Assembly (NCBI RefSeq): GCF_963665995.1
Contig: NZ_OY762512.1
Span: 124,001 to 188,000 of the forward strand
Direction: 5' to 3'
DNA: 64,000 nucleotides
Source of the DNA: Pleurocapsa sp. FMAR1
GTDB taxonomy: Bacteria; Cyanobacteriota; Cyanobacteriia; Cyanobacteriales; Xenococcaceae
Below the pieces are notes generated by a model, which saw only the letters and a program-made list of their open reading frames with translations, was not told the origin of the DNA and did not search any database. Position 1 is the stretch's first letter. Every line of letters begins with the position of its first letter. The position numbers were made by a program, and so were the translations under genes. This document shows, piece after piece, positions 9,452 to 18,712 of the stretch.

Positions 9452-10426
9452 TTAATCTGTTGCGGTTTCTTTTGAAGGATACTCTTTACTAACTCCCAAA
9501 TCAGTATGAACTGTTTTATATTCCTGATAATCAATTCCTAATAAACCTGCAAAAGTACCTGCACCACGATAAATATAGAGTAATGCACTGACAACCGCCT
9601 GTTTACCCATCAATAAGGCAGGAAGCAATTTAATGCTGCCAATCAAAACCAACGCTAATCCTTTCAAGGCTCTAATAAATTGCACCCACAATGAAGGATA
9701 TAGTTCTTTCTCTAATCGGCTATGACTCCCCCAGGTACGATAACCTCTGTATAAAATCCATTTTGAGTTAGTACGTGATAAAGGAATCGAGTCATAGACT
9801 ACCGCTTCATCTGCCCAGATAATTTTGTATCCTGCTTTATTAAGGGTAAGAAAAAAGTGAGAATCTTCACCTCCCGTAATCGCAAAGCGATCGTCAAAAA
9901 CCTGCTCTTGCTGACGAATAATTTCACCGCGAATCAGGACATTATTGGTAAAGGCAACATGACGCTGTTCTCCAGTTGCGTAGCGAGGAGTATCAAAAAA
10001 GCCTCCCTTTATTATCCATTCAGGAACATCGCTATCTTGAAAGTGAGGTACAACAGGGCCAGTTACTACATCTGCATTATATTTCTGCTGTGTTAACAAT
10101 AATTTTTCTAGCCAAGATGGCTCTGTTACTTCATCATCATCAATAATGGCGATAAAATCTGCTTCTTTTGAAGCCAAGTTAAGTGATTTGTTACGAGCAT
10201 AGGTAATTCCTCGCTGTGGTTGCACATCCGTTTTTAGCGACCACTTAAAATTTAGTTTTACTTTGCTGCAAATTTCTTCTGCCACACCATAAGTATCATT
10301 ATCCACCACAATAACCTCAATTTCTGGAGTGTCTATGGTTGCAAATGTTAACTGGTTGACGCTTTCTAAAAGGCGTTTTAATCCTTCAGGGCGTTTAAAA
10401 GTAATAACACAAATAGAAATTAGCAT
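9452..10426 (-). CDS. family 2 glycosyltransferase
   Basis: The 324-residue protein opens with [21 protein letters not shown], the GT-A nucleotide-binding start of GT2 enzymes, followed by VIVVDND and the metal-binding acidic motif IIDDDE (about residue 95). A GGEDSHFF segment (about 193) is the likely acceptor/catalytic region. Hydrophobic stretches near residues 245-290 probably anchor the C-terminus to the membrane. It likely adds sugars to an exopolysaccharide, glycan or lipid; donor and acceptor are not determinable. Another GT2 lies downstream of its start on the opposite strand. Confidence 0.85.
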   Translation of the reverse strand: MLISICVITFKRPEGLKRLLESVNQLTFATIDTPEIEVIVVDNDTYGVAEEICSKVKLNFKWSLKTDVQPQRGITYARNKSLNLASKEADFIAIIDDDEVTEPSWLEKLLLTQQKYNADVVTGPVVPHFQDSDVPEWIIKGGFFDTPRYATGEQRHVAFTNNVLIRGEIIRQQEQVFDDRFAITGGEDSHFFLTLNKAGYKIIWADEAVVYDSIPLSRTNSKWILYRGYRTWGSHSRLEKELYPSLWVQFIRALKGLALVLIGSIKLLPALLMGKQAVVSALLYIYRGAGTFAGLLGIDYQEYKTVHTDLGVSKEYPSKETATD

Positions 10427-10741
10427 ACTTTGTTTGGATTGCGAGTTATGAAAGCTAGCTTAGTAGAACAATATATTAATTCACTAAACCTGGAAGAATT
10501 TGAATTGCATGATTTAACGATAAGCATTGTCTTTGACCAAATACAGTTAATTGCCAAATCTATGTTGTCTCTATTACCTATTATCTATCTCACCAAACTT
10601 AACACGGTTTTCATAAGACACCTAGCGTAAATATAAAGCTGTTTAAAAAGGCGATTTACAACTTTACTAAGAGTTAGAGGTTAACATGGTATTGCTAATT
10701 GATAAACGTTCAAAATTATCGAGTTATAAATAATTATTCAA
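10427..10741. other. spacer between divergent glycosyltransferase genes
   Basis: This 315-bp AT-rich stretch separates two divergent GT2 genes and should contain both promoters. A 66-codon open frame (10430-10630) begins next to the minus-strand start but has no recognisable sequence and is not called. Confidence 0.5.
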
Positions 10742-11956
10742 ATGAATCTTATATACATTATTAATATCGCTTTCCTATTAACAGGCGGAATTTTAATTAT
10801 TCCCTGTCTAATATTTTTTATAGAATGCTTGGCTGCTTTTGTTTCTGACTCATCTGATTCAGATCTAGCAAATATAGAAGAACTAGAACGACCAAAAACA
10901 ACGGTTTTAATTCCTGCTCATAACGAAGCCGAACAAATTAAAGAAGTATTAGAAGTATTGCTGCAACAAATTACAGAACAGGATCGAGTTATTGTCATTG
11001 CCGACAATTGTCATGATGATACGGCAGAATTAGCCAGAGCAACAGGAGTCACAGTATTAGAAAGAGAGCATTTAACTGATCGCGGTAAAGGATATGCTTT
11101 AGATTATGCAATGCAGCAAATTAAAAATAATCCTCCTGAAGTATTAGTAATTTTGGATGGGGACTGCATTATCAAACCCAATACTATCAAAAATATTACC
11201 TGTAAAGCGATCGCCACAGGTAGACCAGTACAATCTACCTATCTGATGCAACAGCCAGAAGATCCTAGCCTCAAGGATAATATTTCGATGTTTTCGATTA
11301 AGGTAAAAAACCTAGTTAGATTATTAGGTTTAAATCGTCTTGGTTGGCACTGTTTGCTTACAGGTTCGGGTATGGCTTTTCCTTGGTCATTAATTAATCA
11401 GGTTTCTTTAGCAGGAAGCAAAACTACTGATGATATGCAGCTAACGGTGGACTTGGCTTTGGCTGGTTCTACGCCTGTATTTTGTGAGAATGCTTTTGTA
11501 GTTGGTCGCCTGATGAAAGACAAAGATGCTGCAAGTCAGCGATCGCGCTGGGAACACGGACACTTAGAAATGATCTTAGTAGAAGTTCCCCGACTCCTAA
11601 AAGCCTTTTTAAAAACTGGTAATTTTGCAGCTTTAGGATTAGCTTTAGATATTTCTGTTCCACCTCTTTCCTTGTTGGTAATGGCTTGGATGGTGAGCAT
11701 GATTATTACTTGGTTAGCAGCCATTGTTGGCGGAATTTCTAACATTCCTGCAATTCTTGTCAGCATTGCGGGAGGATTTTTAATGACGGGAGTATTACTC
11801 GCCTGGGTTAAATTTGGTCGTTCTGATTTGCCTCTCAAAAATTTAATCGCTATTCCCTTCTATATCCTGGGCAAAATTCCTATTTATTTTAAGTTCCTAA
11901 TTAAACCTCAAAGCAGATGGCTAAAGACAGAAAGAGATTTACCTAAGAATCAATGA
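10742..11956 (+). CDS. membrane-bound processive-type family 2 glycosyltransferase
   Basis: The 404-residue protein has an N-terminal membrane helix (about residues 5-33), a cytosolic GT2 domain, and C-terminal membrane helices (about 295-370). Catalytic markers appear in order: TVLIPAHNEAEQI, the DXD-type ILDGDC, a TDDMQL segment in place of TED, and SQRSRWEHG, which carries the QxxRW signature of processive synthases such as NodC/BcsA relatives. It therefore probably makes or extends a polysaccharide at the membrane. It is related in role to the divergent GT2 at 9452. Its 3' end overlaps the convergent pabB by 14 bp. Confidence 0.88.
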   Translation: MNLIYIINIAFLLTGGILIIPCLIFFIECLAAFVSDSSDSDLANIEELERPKTTVLIPAHNEAEQIKEVLEVLLQQITEQDRVIVIADNCHDDTAELARATGVTVLEREHLTDRGKGYALDYAMQQIKNNPPEVLVILDGDCIIKPNTIKNITCKAIATGRPVQSTYLMQQPEDPSLKDNISMFSIKVKNLVRLLGLNRLGWHCLLTGSGMAFPWSLINQVSLAGSKTTDDMQLTVDLALAGSTPVFCENAFVVGRLMKDKDAASQRSRWEHGHLEMILVEVPRLLKAFLKTGNFAALGLALDISVPPLSLLVMAWMVSMIITWLAAIVGGISNIPAILVSIAGGFLMTGVLLAWVKFGRSDLPLKNLIAIPFYILGKIPIYFKFLIKPQSRWLKTERDLPKNQ

Positions 11957-13418
11957 TCAATTGTAAGGCGGCTATCTGTGCTTCGGCTTTGCTTAAAGAC
12001 TCGTACCATTCTTGTTCTGGATCGCTGTCGGCAACAATGCCAGCCCCAACCTGTCCATACACTTGAGCCAGATCATAATCAGCAGTTTTGACGTATAGCA
12101 AAGTACGGATAAGAATATTTAAATCTAAATTACCTCTGCGATCAAGATAGCCGCAAGAACCATAAAATAGACTGCGACGCACTGGCTCTAATTCTTCAAT
12201 GATTTCCATGCAGCGCATTTTAGGACAGCCTGTAATTGTTCCCCCTGGAAATATGCTCTGAATTAAATCTACAGCATCATAATCAGGCTGTAAAATTCCT
12301 TTGACGTTACTTACCAAGTGCATTACGTGGCTGTAGCGTTCTATTGCTAATAACTCATCTACTTCTACTGAACCCCATTGACAGACTCTACCGAGATCGT
12401 TGCGCTCTAAGTCAACAAGCATGATGTGTTCTGCTTGTTCTTTAGTATTACTAAGTAATTCTGCTGCCAAAGCGCGATCGCTTTCTTGATTCTCACCCCG
12501 TTTTCTTGTCCCTGCAATGGGTCTAGTCTGAGCTTTTTTTCCTTCAAGCAATACTAATCTTTCAGGAGAACAGCTGATCATATCTCCCCAGGGCGATCGC
12601 CAATAACTTGCAAAAGGAGAAGGGTTTATCTGCTGTAGCTGACGATAAATTGACCAGCTATTAGCGGTAGTTTCTGTCTGAAACCGCAAGGATAAATTAG
12701 TTTGAAAGATATCTCCTGCCTGAATGTATTGTTTGGCTTGTTTAACGGCCTTTTGATATTGTTGTTTATCGGTTGAAAAACGTATTTGTGTAGGGGCGTG
12801 TCTTGGTGCGCTTTCCCTTGCGCCTAACGGCGACGCGGGGTCGCACCGCTTTCGCGAAACGCCCCTACTTTGCGAAACGCCCTTACACAAAGTCAGTCGG
12901 TTTTCTAAATTATCTAATTCTTGAAATTCACCAGCAGCTAACCAGAGGATTTGTTCTACATGATCGAGGACAGCAAAACAATCTGGCTCATACCAATATG
13001 CGACAGGAAAAGGTAGAGTATCCTGATTTAAATTAGGTAAGCGTTCAATTTCCCAAGCCAAATCATAACCCAACCAACCCAACCAGCCACCCGTAAAAGG
13101 CAAGTGAGCAACTTCAGGGTTATCTAAAGTAGGTTGTTGCAGGCGCGATCGCAAAAAAGGCAGAATTTTACCAATTTCAGGAGTCCATAATTGAGGCTGT
13201 CCAGCAACAGTGCGGGGAGAACCTGCACAAATAGAATAGCGAGCTAGCTGAGGATATTCTGGATCGGCTATAGCAGGGCTTTCTAATAGGGTGGCAATCT
13301 TTTCTTGGGCAAATAAGGCGGTAAATATATCTGAAGCGGTGCGATTTTCTAAATTCTGCGATCGCCAGAGCCATGACTGTATTTTTGTGGCTGGGGGCGT
13401 AGCTGTCTTATTGGTCAT
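11943..13418 (-). CDS. pabB: aminodeoxychorismate/anthranilate synthase component I family (PabB-like)
   Basis: A chorismate-utilising enzyme of 491 residues. The C-terminal domain contains FQTNLSLRF, the RPIAGTRKRG motif, LVDLERNDLGRV, and FPGGTITGCPK, all hallmarks of TrpE/PabB. PabB with a glutaminase makes 4-amino-4-deoxychorismate for folate; assignment over TrpE rests on the short N-terminal domain and the separate pabC in this window. ATG at 13418 is chosen over a longer in-frame start at 13514 because it has a GGGGGAG ribosome site and begins 2 bp after the cbiQ stop. A GC-rich inverted-repeat element (12785-12891) adds about 35 foreign residues (about 177-211) in the inter-domain linker with no frame loss. 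Confidence 0.88.
   Translation of the reverse strand: MTNKTATPPATKIQSWLWRSQNLENRTASDIFTALFAQEKIATLLESPAIADPEYPQLARYSICAGSPRTVAGQPQLWTPEIGKILPFLRSRLQQPTLDNPEVAHLPFTGGWLGWLGYDLAWEIERLPNLNQDTLPFPVAYWYEPDCFAVLDHVEQILWLAAGEFQELDNLENRLTLCKGVSQSRGVSRKRCDPASPLGARESAPRHAPTQIRFSTDKQQYQKAVKQAKQYIQAGDIFQTNLSLRFQTETTANSWSIYRQLQQINPSPFASYWRSPWGDMISCSPERLVLLEGKKAQTRPIAGTRKRGENQESDRALAAELLSNTKEQAEHIMLVDLERNDLGRVCQWGSVEVDELLAIERYSHVMHLVSNVKGILQPDYDAVDLIQSIFPGGTITGCPKMRCMEIIEELEPVRRSLFYGSCGYLDRRGNLDLNILIRTLLYVKTADYDLAQVYGQVGAGIVADSDPEQEWYESLSKAEAQIAALQLIIDS
12785..12891. repeat. 107-bp palindromic element inserted in frame in pabB
   Basis: Outer arms TTTGTGTAGGGGCGT (12785-12799) and ACGCCCTTACACAAA (12877-12891) are inverted repeats matching at 14 of 15 positions; a 10-bp perfect pair GTAGGGGCGT/ACGCCCCTAC spans 12790-12868. 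A nested 43-nt unit (12805-12847) has GGTGCG/CGCACC arms around a 31-nt core that recurs at 33070-33112. It translates to Arg/Ser/Ala-rich sequence. Confidence 0.8.
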
Positions 13419-13420
13419 GC

Positions 13421-14374
13421 TTAGACTCCCCCCACAAACCAACGCGCACACCAAAAAGGAATTAAAATTCCTAAAGCTAGCCAATCGCGCCACCGCAACC
13501 GTAGCTGATGCCATTGAACCCGATGTTCATTTGGGGTAGTAAAACCGCGAACATCCATGGCTGTAGCTATTTGTTCGGCTCTTAATAACAAATTCTCCAA
13601 TAGCTTCTCCGAGACAATTAACCATAGCTGTGTGCTACGACGTATACCTAGTTTCTTCCAGTCTATTGCCCTAGTACGGATGGAGCGAACTAAATTCTGG
13701 ACTTCTTCTAAGACAAGGGGAATAAAACGTAAAGAAAGAGTTAGAGTCAGAGTAATTTCGGAGATTGGCAGATTAAAACGGCGTAGAGGACTCATCAGAT
13801 CTTCTAGACCTGCGGTAATTTCTTCAGGAGCGGTGGTTAAAAGATACAGGCTAGTACTGTAAATCAGAGTAAAAATTAAAGTAGAAACTCTCACTGCTAC
13901 ATCTAAAGAGCGTCGGGTAACTACTAAACGAGGAATAAAAACAAACTTAGGCTGATCGAAATAGACATAACGGTAGCTTGTTGGTTGCGGTAACTGGGAT
14001 TTGCACTCAAGCTGCTTGCTCGGCTTTTCGGCTGTACTACTTACGGTAGCAACATCAGCGCAAAATTCAGGCACTCTAGGCTGGGGTTTAGCTCCCAAGG
14101 AGTCAGGAGCAACGCAGGCAAACAAAAACATAAACAAACAGAGCAGCAATAACCAACCCATCTGCTTACTCCAAGCCCTAAAGGGAATGCCAGCGACAAT
14201 AGTTAGCACAATTAAAGATGCAGCCAGACCGATACGCCACAAAGGATTGCCCAACAGCGGAGCAATCAAAAAAGTCATTAACCAGACTAATTTTACTCGC
14301 GGGTCAATCTTGTGTAGCCAAGTGACAGGCTGTTCGAGATATGAACCAATAGGAAGCGATCGCAATAAATCCAT
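13421..14374 (-). CDS. cbiQ: energy-coupling factor transporter transmembrane protein (CbiQ/EcfT)
   Basis: A 317-residue polytopic membrane protein of the ECF transporter T-component family. It starts near YLEQPVTWLHKIDPRVKL, a typical CbiQ opening, and carries the Ala-Arg-Gly-type coupling motifs as SIRTRAIDW (about residue 230) and TAMDVRGFT (about 281). CbiQ couples the ATPases to a substrate-binding S-component for cobalt, nickel or vitamins; those partners are not here. A polar Ser/Pro/Cys loop (about residues 92-130) makes it longer than most relatives. The stop is 2 bp before pabB, implying co-transcription, though no functional link is known. Confidence 0.88.
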   Translation of the reverse strand: MDLLRSLPIGSYLEQPVTWLHKIDPRVKLVWLMTFLIAPLLGNPLWRIGLAASLIVLTIVAGIPFRAWSKQMGWLLLLCLFMFLFACVAPDSLGAKPQPRVPEFCADVATVSSTAEKPSKQLECKSQLPQPTSYRYVYFDQPKFVFIPRLVVTRRSLDVAVRVSTLIFTLIYSTSLYLLTTAPEEITAGLEDLMSPLRRFNLPISEITLTLTLSLRFIPLVLEEVQNLVRSIRTRAIDWKKLGIRRSTQLWLIVSEKLLENLLLRAEQIATAMDVRGFTTPNEHRVQWHQLRLRWRDWLALGILIPFWCARWFVGGV

Positions 14375-14613
14375 TTTAAAAGGATGAGGATTGAGGGAAT
14401 AAAGGCTGAAGCCCTATCTAGAATGACAAACTACGCAAGTACCAAGTTATTTCCTTGGCACTCACAACTTATTTTTTATCCTTTCAGTTGTAAAAGTTTT
14501 AATTATCTGGATGATAGCCTTATCGTTCTTATTTTATAATTTTAAAAGATAGGAAAACTCTAAAGCTAAGAGCTAACAGCTTATTTAATCATTGTTCACT
14601 GGTATATTGATAA

Positions 14614-14651
14614 TTGTTCATTGTTCATTGTTCATTGTTCATTGTTCATTG
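14614..14651. repeat. heptamer tandem repeat TTGTTCA at the mltG 3' end
   Basis: Five exact TTGTTCA units plus a partial copy. The mltG stop codon (TGA, plus-strand tca at 14646-14648) lies inside the fifth unit. This is a short tandemly repeated repetitive sequence of the kind common in cyanobacterial spacers. Confidence 0.9.
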
Positions 14652-15740
14652 ATTCCTTTGGCGGCGAATTTCTTTGGTGGCTGCTTCATGTTCATTCAAA
14701 GTTTTACTAAAGACGTGAGTACCATCATAACGAGCCACAAAGTATAAATAGTTTGTCTTTTCAGGGTTTAGGGTCGCTTTTAGGCTGGCTATGCCAGGGG
14801 AAGCAATAGGAGTAGGGGTTAAGCCAGTGTTCATGTAGGTATTATAAGGAGACGGTGTTCCTACTTGAGAATAGGTCAAGGGTCGATCTGCTGTTTGTCT
14901 AATATTTAAACCATATTCTACGGTGGGATCGGATTCTAACTTCATCCCTTGTTTAAGTCTGGCGGTAAATACTCCTGCAATTACAGGACGTTCTTTGCCT
15001 ATTACTGCCTCTTTTTCGACGATACTAGCTAAAGTTACCCAGTCTAAAAGGCTCATTTTTGGTTTTGCAGCCTCGTAAACGGGCAGAGCATATTTTTCAA
15101 AGCGATTTAGCATCGTGTCAATTATTGCTTGGGGGTTGCTACTGCGATCGCTAGAAATTTTATAGGTATCAGGATATAAAAATCCTTCTAAAATAGGCAA
15201 GTTTGGTGGCAGCCAGGGGTATTTATCATAGGGAATTTTCTTGACTGCGGTGGCAAATTCCTCGGCAGAAAAATAGCCCAAAGATTCAAAATATTTTGCC
15301 ATTTGCTTTGTAGACCAACCTTCAGGAATAGTAAAGTTAGTCTGCATAATGTCTCCATTCCAAATCTTGCTGGCAATATCTGGTAAAGACTCTTCAGGGG
15401 ATACTAAATATGTACCCGCTTTAAAATCACCAGATGAATCTGTAACCTGCTTCAGCTTTGTCCAAAGCTTCCAGCCATTATTAGATTTAATCAAACCAGA
15501 CTGTGCTAATTCACTCCCAATTTGATTGCCAGATGTCCCAGGCTTAACTGTAAACTGAACCTGTTTTTCTTGGCTTGATTGTTCACCTTGAGTTTCTACG
15601 GGAGCGGTCAAACCATGCCAACCAGCCCAGCCTACAAGTAATAAAACCCCTATACTTGCTGGGATTAGTTTAGCAGCCAAATTACTTTTAATTTTTTTTT
15701 TAGCAGCTTTTTTCTTGTTCGATCTATTACGAGTCATCAT
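14646..15740 (-). CDS. mltG: endolytic transglycosylase MltG (YceG-like)
   Basis: MltG cuts nascent peptidoglycan strands at the inner membrane and is thought to end glycan elongation. The 364-residue product has a Lys-rich cytosolic start, one membrane helix (about residues 25-42, LIPASIGVLLLVGWAGW), a LysM-like region, then the YceG domain with FTIPEGWSTKQMA, EGFLYPDTYKI, the catalytic Glu in ASIVEKEA, and KLESDPTVEYGL. Length is normal. It lies downstream of the DUF3727 gene on the same strand after a 211-bp spacer. The stop codon is provided by a heptamer repeat array, so the C-terminus may vary between strains. Confidence 0.93.
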   Translation of the reverse strand: MMTRNRSNKKKAAKKKIKSNLAAKLIPASIGVLLLVGWAGWHGLTAPVETQGEQSSQEKQVQFTVKPGTSGNQIGSELAQSGLIKSNNGWKLWTKLKQVTDSSGDFKAGTYLVSPEESLPDIASKIWNGDIMQTNFTIPEGWSTKQMAKYFESLGYFSAEEFATAVKKIPYDKYPWLPPNLPILEGFLYPDTYKISSDRSSNPQAIIDTMLNRFEKYALPVYEAAKPKMSLLDWVTLASIVEKEAVIGKERPVIAGVFTARLKQGMKLESDPTVEYGLNIRQTADRPLTYSQVGTPSPYNTYMNTGLTPTPIASPGIASLKATLNPEKTNYLYFVARYDGTHVFSKTLNEHEAATKEIRRQRNQ

Positions 15741-15951
15741 TTTGGATAGATATATTGAAATAGTTCAGTAAAATTATTAATAATTAGTGAGCTGAGGTGC
15801 AATCCCAAAAGTAGCGTAGCTAATCGCGCTTCATCTTACCTTGCTTTTTTAATAATTGCCCGATTTTTGTAATATCTATACCAAAAATCTGTATAACTAG
15901 TAGCAACAGTTAGGATAGAGACAAGCCTTGTCTGTACTGGACTTTCGTTAT

Positions 15952-16506
15952 TTAATCTTCTGACAACAATTCTTCGAGGATAGGCATTAAATTCTCCTGA
16001 TCGGGAGAAACTAATTCTAGATGGTTTTGTGAGTCGTATCTAGCAAAAAATAAGAGGGGAGTTAAGGGTGTATAGATCCCGTATTTTTGCTCGTCGTGAT
16101 AGAAATACGCCAAAGATTGCAATTCTTCTTCTTCCATATCACCATCATCTTCGAGGGTTAAGATTTGCTCTTCTTCGATCGGCGGAAGTTCTCCTATTGC
16201 CGTCAGAGTGTAGGCAGTATGATGTAGTGCCAGGTTTTGTTCTGCCAATACCGCTTTAGCATTGTCAAAAATTTCGGCGATCGCTTCATCATCATCCAGC
16301 AATGCTGCTTCTAATTCTTCATCACTGTCGCTGTTGATGCTCATAATCACCACGGGGATATCAACGGGAAACAACAGCAAGTAGGTCATATCGTCGATTT
16401 CTAAAGACTGTTCAATGTAGCATGGCAGAGATCGCCCAAGTTCATCAACAATAGTCAGAGTTTCTTCTTCATATTCCTCGTTTCGATTAAACTGAGATGG
16501 TGACAT
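15952..16506 (-). CDS. DUF3727 domain protein
   Basis: A 184-residue acidic cytosolic protein. The N-terminal part (about residues 14-60, TLTIVDELGRSLPCYIEQS...TYLLLFPVDIPV) resembles the DUF1292-like half, and the C-terminal part (about 115-180, YFYHDEQKYGIYTPLTPLLFFARY) matches the DUF3727 family, which is found in cyanobacteria and plastid-bearing plants. Function is not established. It lies upstream of mltG in the same orientation, a linkage I recall from other cyanobacteria, so a cell-envelope or co-expression link is possible. Confidence 0.8.
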   Translation of the reverse strand: MSPSQFNRNEEYEEETLTIVDELGRSLPCYIEQSLEIDDMTYLLLFPVDIPVVIMSINSDSDEELEAALLDDDEAIAEIFDNAKAVLAEQNLALHHTAYTLTAIGELPPIEEEQILTLEDDGDMEEEELQSLAYFYHDEQKYGIYTPLTPLLFFARYDSQNHLELVSPDQENLMPILEELLSED

Positions 16507-16694
16507 AATTTTTAAGTCTAAAAAAGTTTTTAACTAAACTAAATAACTTTAAAACCTGCTTTAATCCTAATGATATTAAGCGTTAAGTATTTTTACTATA
16601 AATTCCAGAATAGCATTTTTTAGAGGATGAAAGATGAGGAATGATTTAATTAACGGTAAGCAGAACAAACAGAGCCGATTGAGAAATTATCAAA

Positions 16695-17600
16695 ATGAGA
16701 AATCGAGAAGCTAACGAAAGTCTACCGCCAACAATTGTTTATCCTCATGACATAAATCGTAGAATTGTTGCTCAAAAAATTGCTCATCAAGGAAGCTTTG
16801 TTGTTTCTCATCATTTTGAACTTGACAATCAAAAAGAAGTAGCTGCTACCAATCATCATTGGCTGTGTTATTTGTTGAGAGATTGTAACTTGCAGCAAAT
16901 TACTCGAATTGGCGATCGCGAATATACTGGTGAAACAAAACGGGGCGATATCTGGCTCAAGCCTAATTCACATCATGGTTTTTGGTCGTCGTCAGACTCT
17001 GATGAATGCTTGTCCCTGATATTCAAGATTGCGCCAGATTTTCTCCGGCAAATTGCCTTAGAGAATGATTTTGCTAACGCCGATAGTGTGGAAATTTTAC
17101 CCGTTTTAAATAAACACGACTCTCAGCTACAGAATTTGGCGATGTTGTTTCAGCAAGAGATTGCTCACACTCAGTCTGGCAATCAAATGTATATTGAGTC
17201 TCTTAGCAATATGCTAGCCGTACATCTATTGAGACACTACTGTACCTTCCCAGTCAAGGTAGCGGAATATACAGGTGGATTACCTCCTTATAAACTCAAG
17301 CAGGTAACTGATTATATCAATACTTATTTGGCAGATGATATTTCCTTGGGTGAATTAGCCAGTCATGTAAAACTAAGCCAGTCGCATTTTTCTCATTTGT
17401 TTCGTCAAAGTACGGGAAAATCTCCCTACAAATTTTTAATACAACAAAGAATCGATCGCGCTCAAGAATTACTGCTCAAACAAGATATGGCGATCGCCGA
17501 TGTAGCCAGTAGCGTTGGTTTTTACGATCAAAGTCACCTTAGTCGCCATATGAAAAAGCTATTAGGTGTATCTCCCAGACAATTAAGGCAGCAAAGATAA
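16695..17600 (+). CDS. AraC family transcriptional regulator
   Basis: The 301-residue protein has a variable N-terminal sensor part (about residues 15-165) and a C-terminal double helix-turn-helix (about 200-300) with LGELASHVKLSQSHFSHLFR and VGFYDQSHLSRHMKKLLGVSP, the canonical AraC DNA-binding end. The sensor half is not of the AraC_N type seen in the regulator at 8457. It is followed on the same strand by three RidA-family genes, so it may regulate them; that is inference from position. No operator could be singled out. Confidence 0.9.
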   Translation: MRNREANESLPPTIVYPHDINRRIVAQKIAHQGSFVVSHHFELDNQKEVAATNHHWLCYLLRDCNLQQITRIGDREYTGETKRGDIWLKPNSHHGFWSSSDSDECLSLIFKIAPDFLRQIALENDFANADSVEILPVLNKHDSQLQNLAMLFQQEIAHTQSGNQMYIESLSNMLAVHLLRHYCTFPVKVAEYTGGLPPYKLKQVTDYINTYLADDISLGELASHVKLSQSHFSHLFRQSTGKSPYKFLIQQRIDRAQELLLKQDMAIADVASSVGFYDQSHLSRHMKKLLGVSPRQLRQQR

Positions 17601-17616
17601 TTAAACTAATCGTCTT

Positions 17617-17748
17617 CATAGTTTATTTACCCTAGCGGGATTTAAGCAATTTGATTTACCAGTTTCAATATTATTAATCCTCGCTACTTTTGCTGTCTCT
17701 ATTATTCAAATGGTTTTAACGCTGAAGTGTTGGCGCGATTTTGCCTAG
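17617..17748 (+). pseudogene. remnant of a membrane protein C-terminus
   Basis: A 43-codon open stretch ending at TAG 17746-17748 and lacking a start codon reads as a hydrophobic tail: after AGFKQFDLPV comes about 20 aliphatic residues and then LKCWRDFA. It looks like the last transmembrane helix of a lost protein. The first roughly 45 bp recur before each of the two downstream RidA copies (from about 18500 and 19320), where the tail is cut shorter. Confidence 0.4.
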
Positions 17749-17888
17749 CTGTAACTATTTGTAAAGAACGTTGATAGCCAAAATAATCGTAATAATATCC
17801 TGCAATCGGCAAAATGTACAAGTTTTTACCTCCTTACTTTGTGCATAATCATAACTGTCAACCTTACAAGTAAACTGAGAAAACCAAG

Positions 17889-18284
17889 ATGAATAAAAAA
17901 CTAATCAATCCTCCTGAATTATTTGATGGTGCTGCATTTGGTATGTCACAAGGTGCGATCGAGACTCAATCGGGACTTATTTTTCTCTCTGGTCAAGTAG
18001 ATTGGAATCATCAATATGAAACTACAGAACAGTCTGTTGAAGGTCAGATGCGAAAGGCTCTGGCAAATTTAACCATTGCCTTAGAAAATGCTGGGTCATC
18101 AGTCGATAAGTTATTGCGAGTTCGTATTTATATTCGAGGCGAATTCGGTGAATACACAAACGCGATTGTACCTATTTTCAATGATTACTTTGGCGAATCT
18201 CGTCCTGCTATGACATGGATTGGAGTTGCTTCTCTAGCATCACCAGAAACCCTTGTGGAAGTGGAAACGATCGCCTTTTGTTAG
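17889..18284 (+). CDS. RidA (YjgF/YER057c) family protein, copy 1
   Basis: A 131-residue single-domain Rid protein: SGLIFLSGQVDW near the N-terminus, GQMRKALANLTIALENAGSS in the middle, and LVEVETIAFC at the end. Canonical RidA hydrolyses reactive enamine/imine intermediates such as 2-aminoacrylate using Arg105 (E. coli numbering). Here the aligned segment is RPAMTWIGV, with Met in that position, so this is probably a non-canonical Rid subgroup without that activity. It is the diverged first member of a three-gene tandem array downstream of an AraC regulator. Confidence 0.88.
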   Translation: MNKKLINPPELFDGAAFGMSQGAIETQSGLIFLSGQVDWNHQYETTEQSVEGQMRKALANLTIALENAGSSVDKLLRVRIYIRGEFGEYTNAIVPIFNDYFGESRPAMTWIGVASLASPETLVEVETIAFC

Positions 18285-18712
18285 TTCTTATCTAATGGTC
18301 AGCGTGATTTTGTACAGATCCCGTCTTGTTGGCGATGAATAGGTTGTAGTGAAAGAACGGGTTGTAATTTCTCTAATTGATGAAAGTTACCTTAATTGGC
18401 ACTTTCTTGGGCTTTGTCTTGATAAAGTAGTGCAATTGCTACCAATTCCAGAAAGAGGACAGCGATCGCATCATGTTCTGGAATAGTGCTACCAACTCAT
18501 AGTTTATTTACCTAAGCGGGATCTTAGCAATTTGATTTACCATATAATAAATGGGTTTAAAGCCCCGCACAAAGAGTTCGATTGGGACTGGGGACTGGGG
18601 ACTGGGGACTTCTACGTAGCTAATCAATCCCTAATCCCTAATCCCTAATCCCTAGAATCACCGTTTTTTTTAGGGCGGTGAGCAGTCACCAGTCTTAATT
18701 TAGAAATCCAAA
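18285..18712. repeat. first RidA spacer, duplicated unit
   Basis: This 428-bp spacer is nearly identical to 19106-19526. It contains a minus-strand coding-like fragment without a start (about 18392-18498), the membrane-tail remnant prefix, the GGGTTTAAAGCC element (about 18554), GGGACTG heptamers at 18584-18610, CTACGTAG, and four ATCCCTA heptamers at 18627-18654. A hairpin-like CACCG...CGGTG with T8 (about 18660-18680) could act as a terminator. Confidence 0.8.

Noticed and set aside
10430-10630. 66-codon plus-strand frame between the two glycosyltransferase genes
   Set aside because: No recognisable family and no ribosome site; more likely a chance frame in a promoter region.
13419-13514. 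Longer N-terminal extension of PabB starting at 13514
   Set aside because: It overlaps cbiQ by about 90 bp; the ATG at 13418 has a GGGGGAG ribosome site and follows the cbiQ stop by 2 bp.
18392-18498. Minus-strand coding-like fragment in the RidA spacer (and its twin near 19213-19319)
   Set aside because: Starts right after a stop, has no start codon, and no family was recognised; described with the spacer instead.
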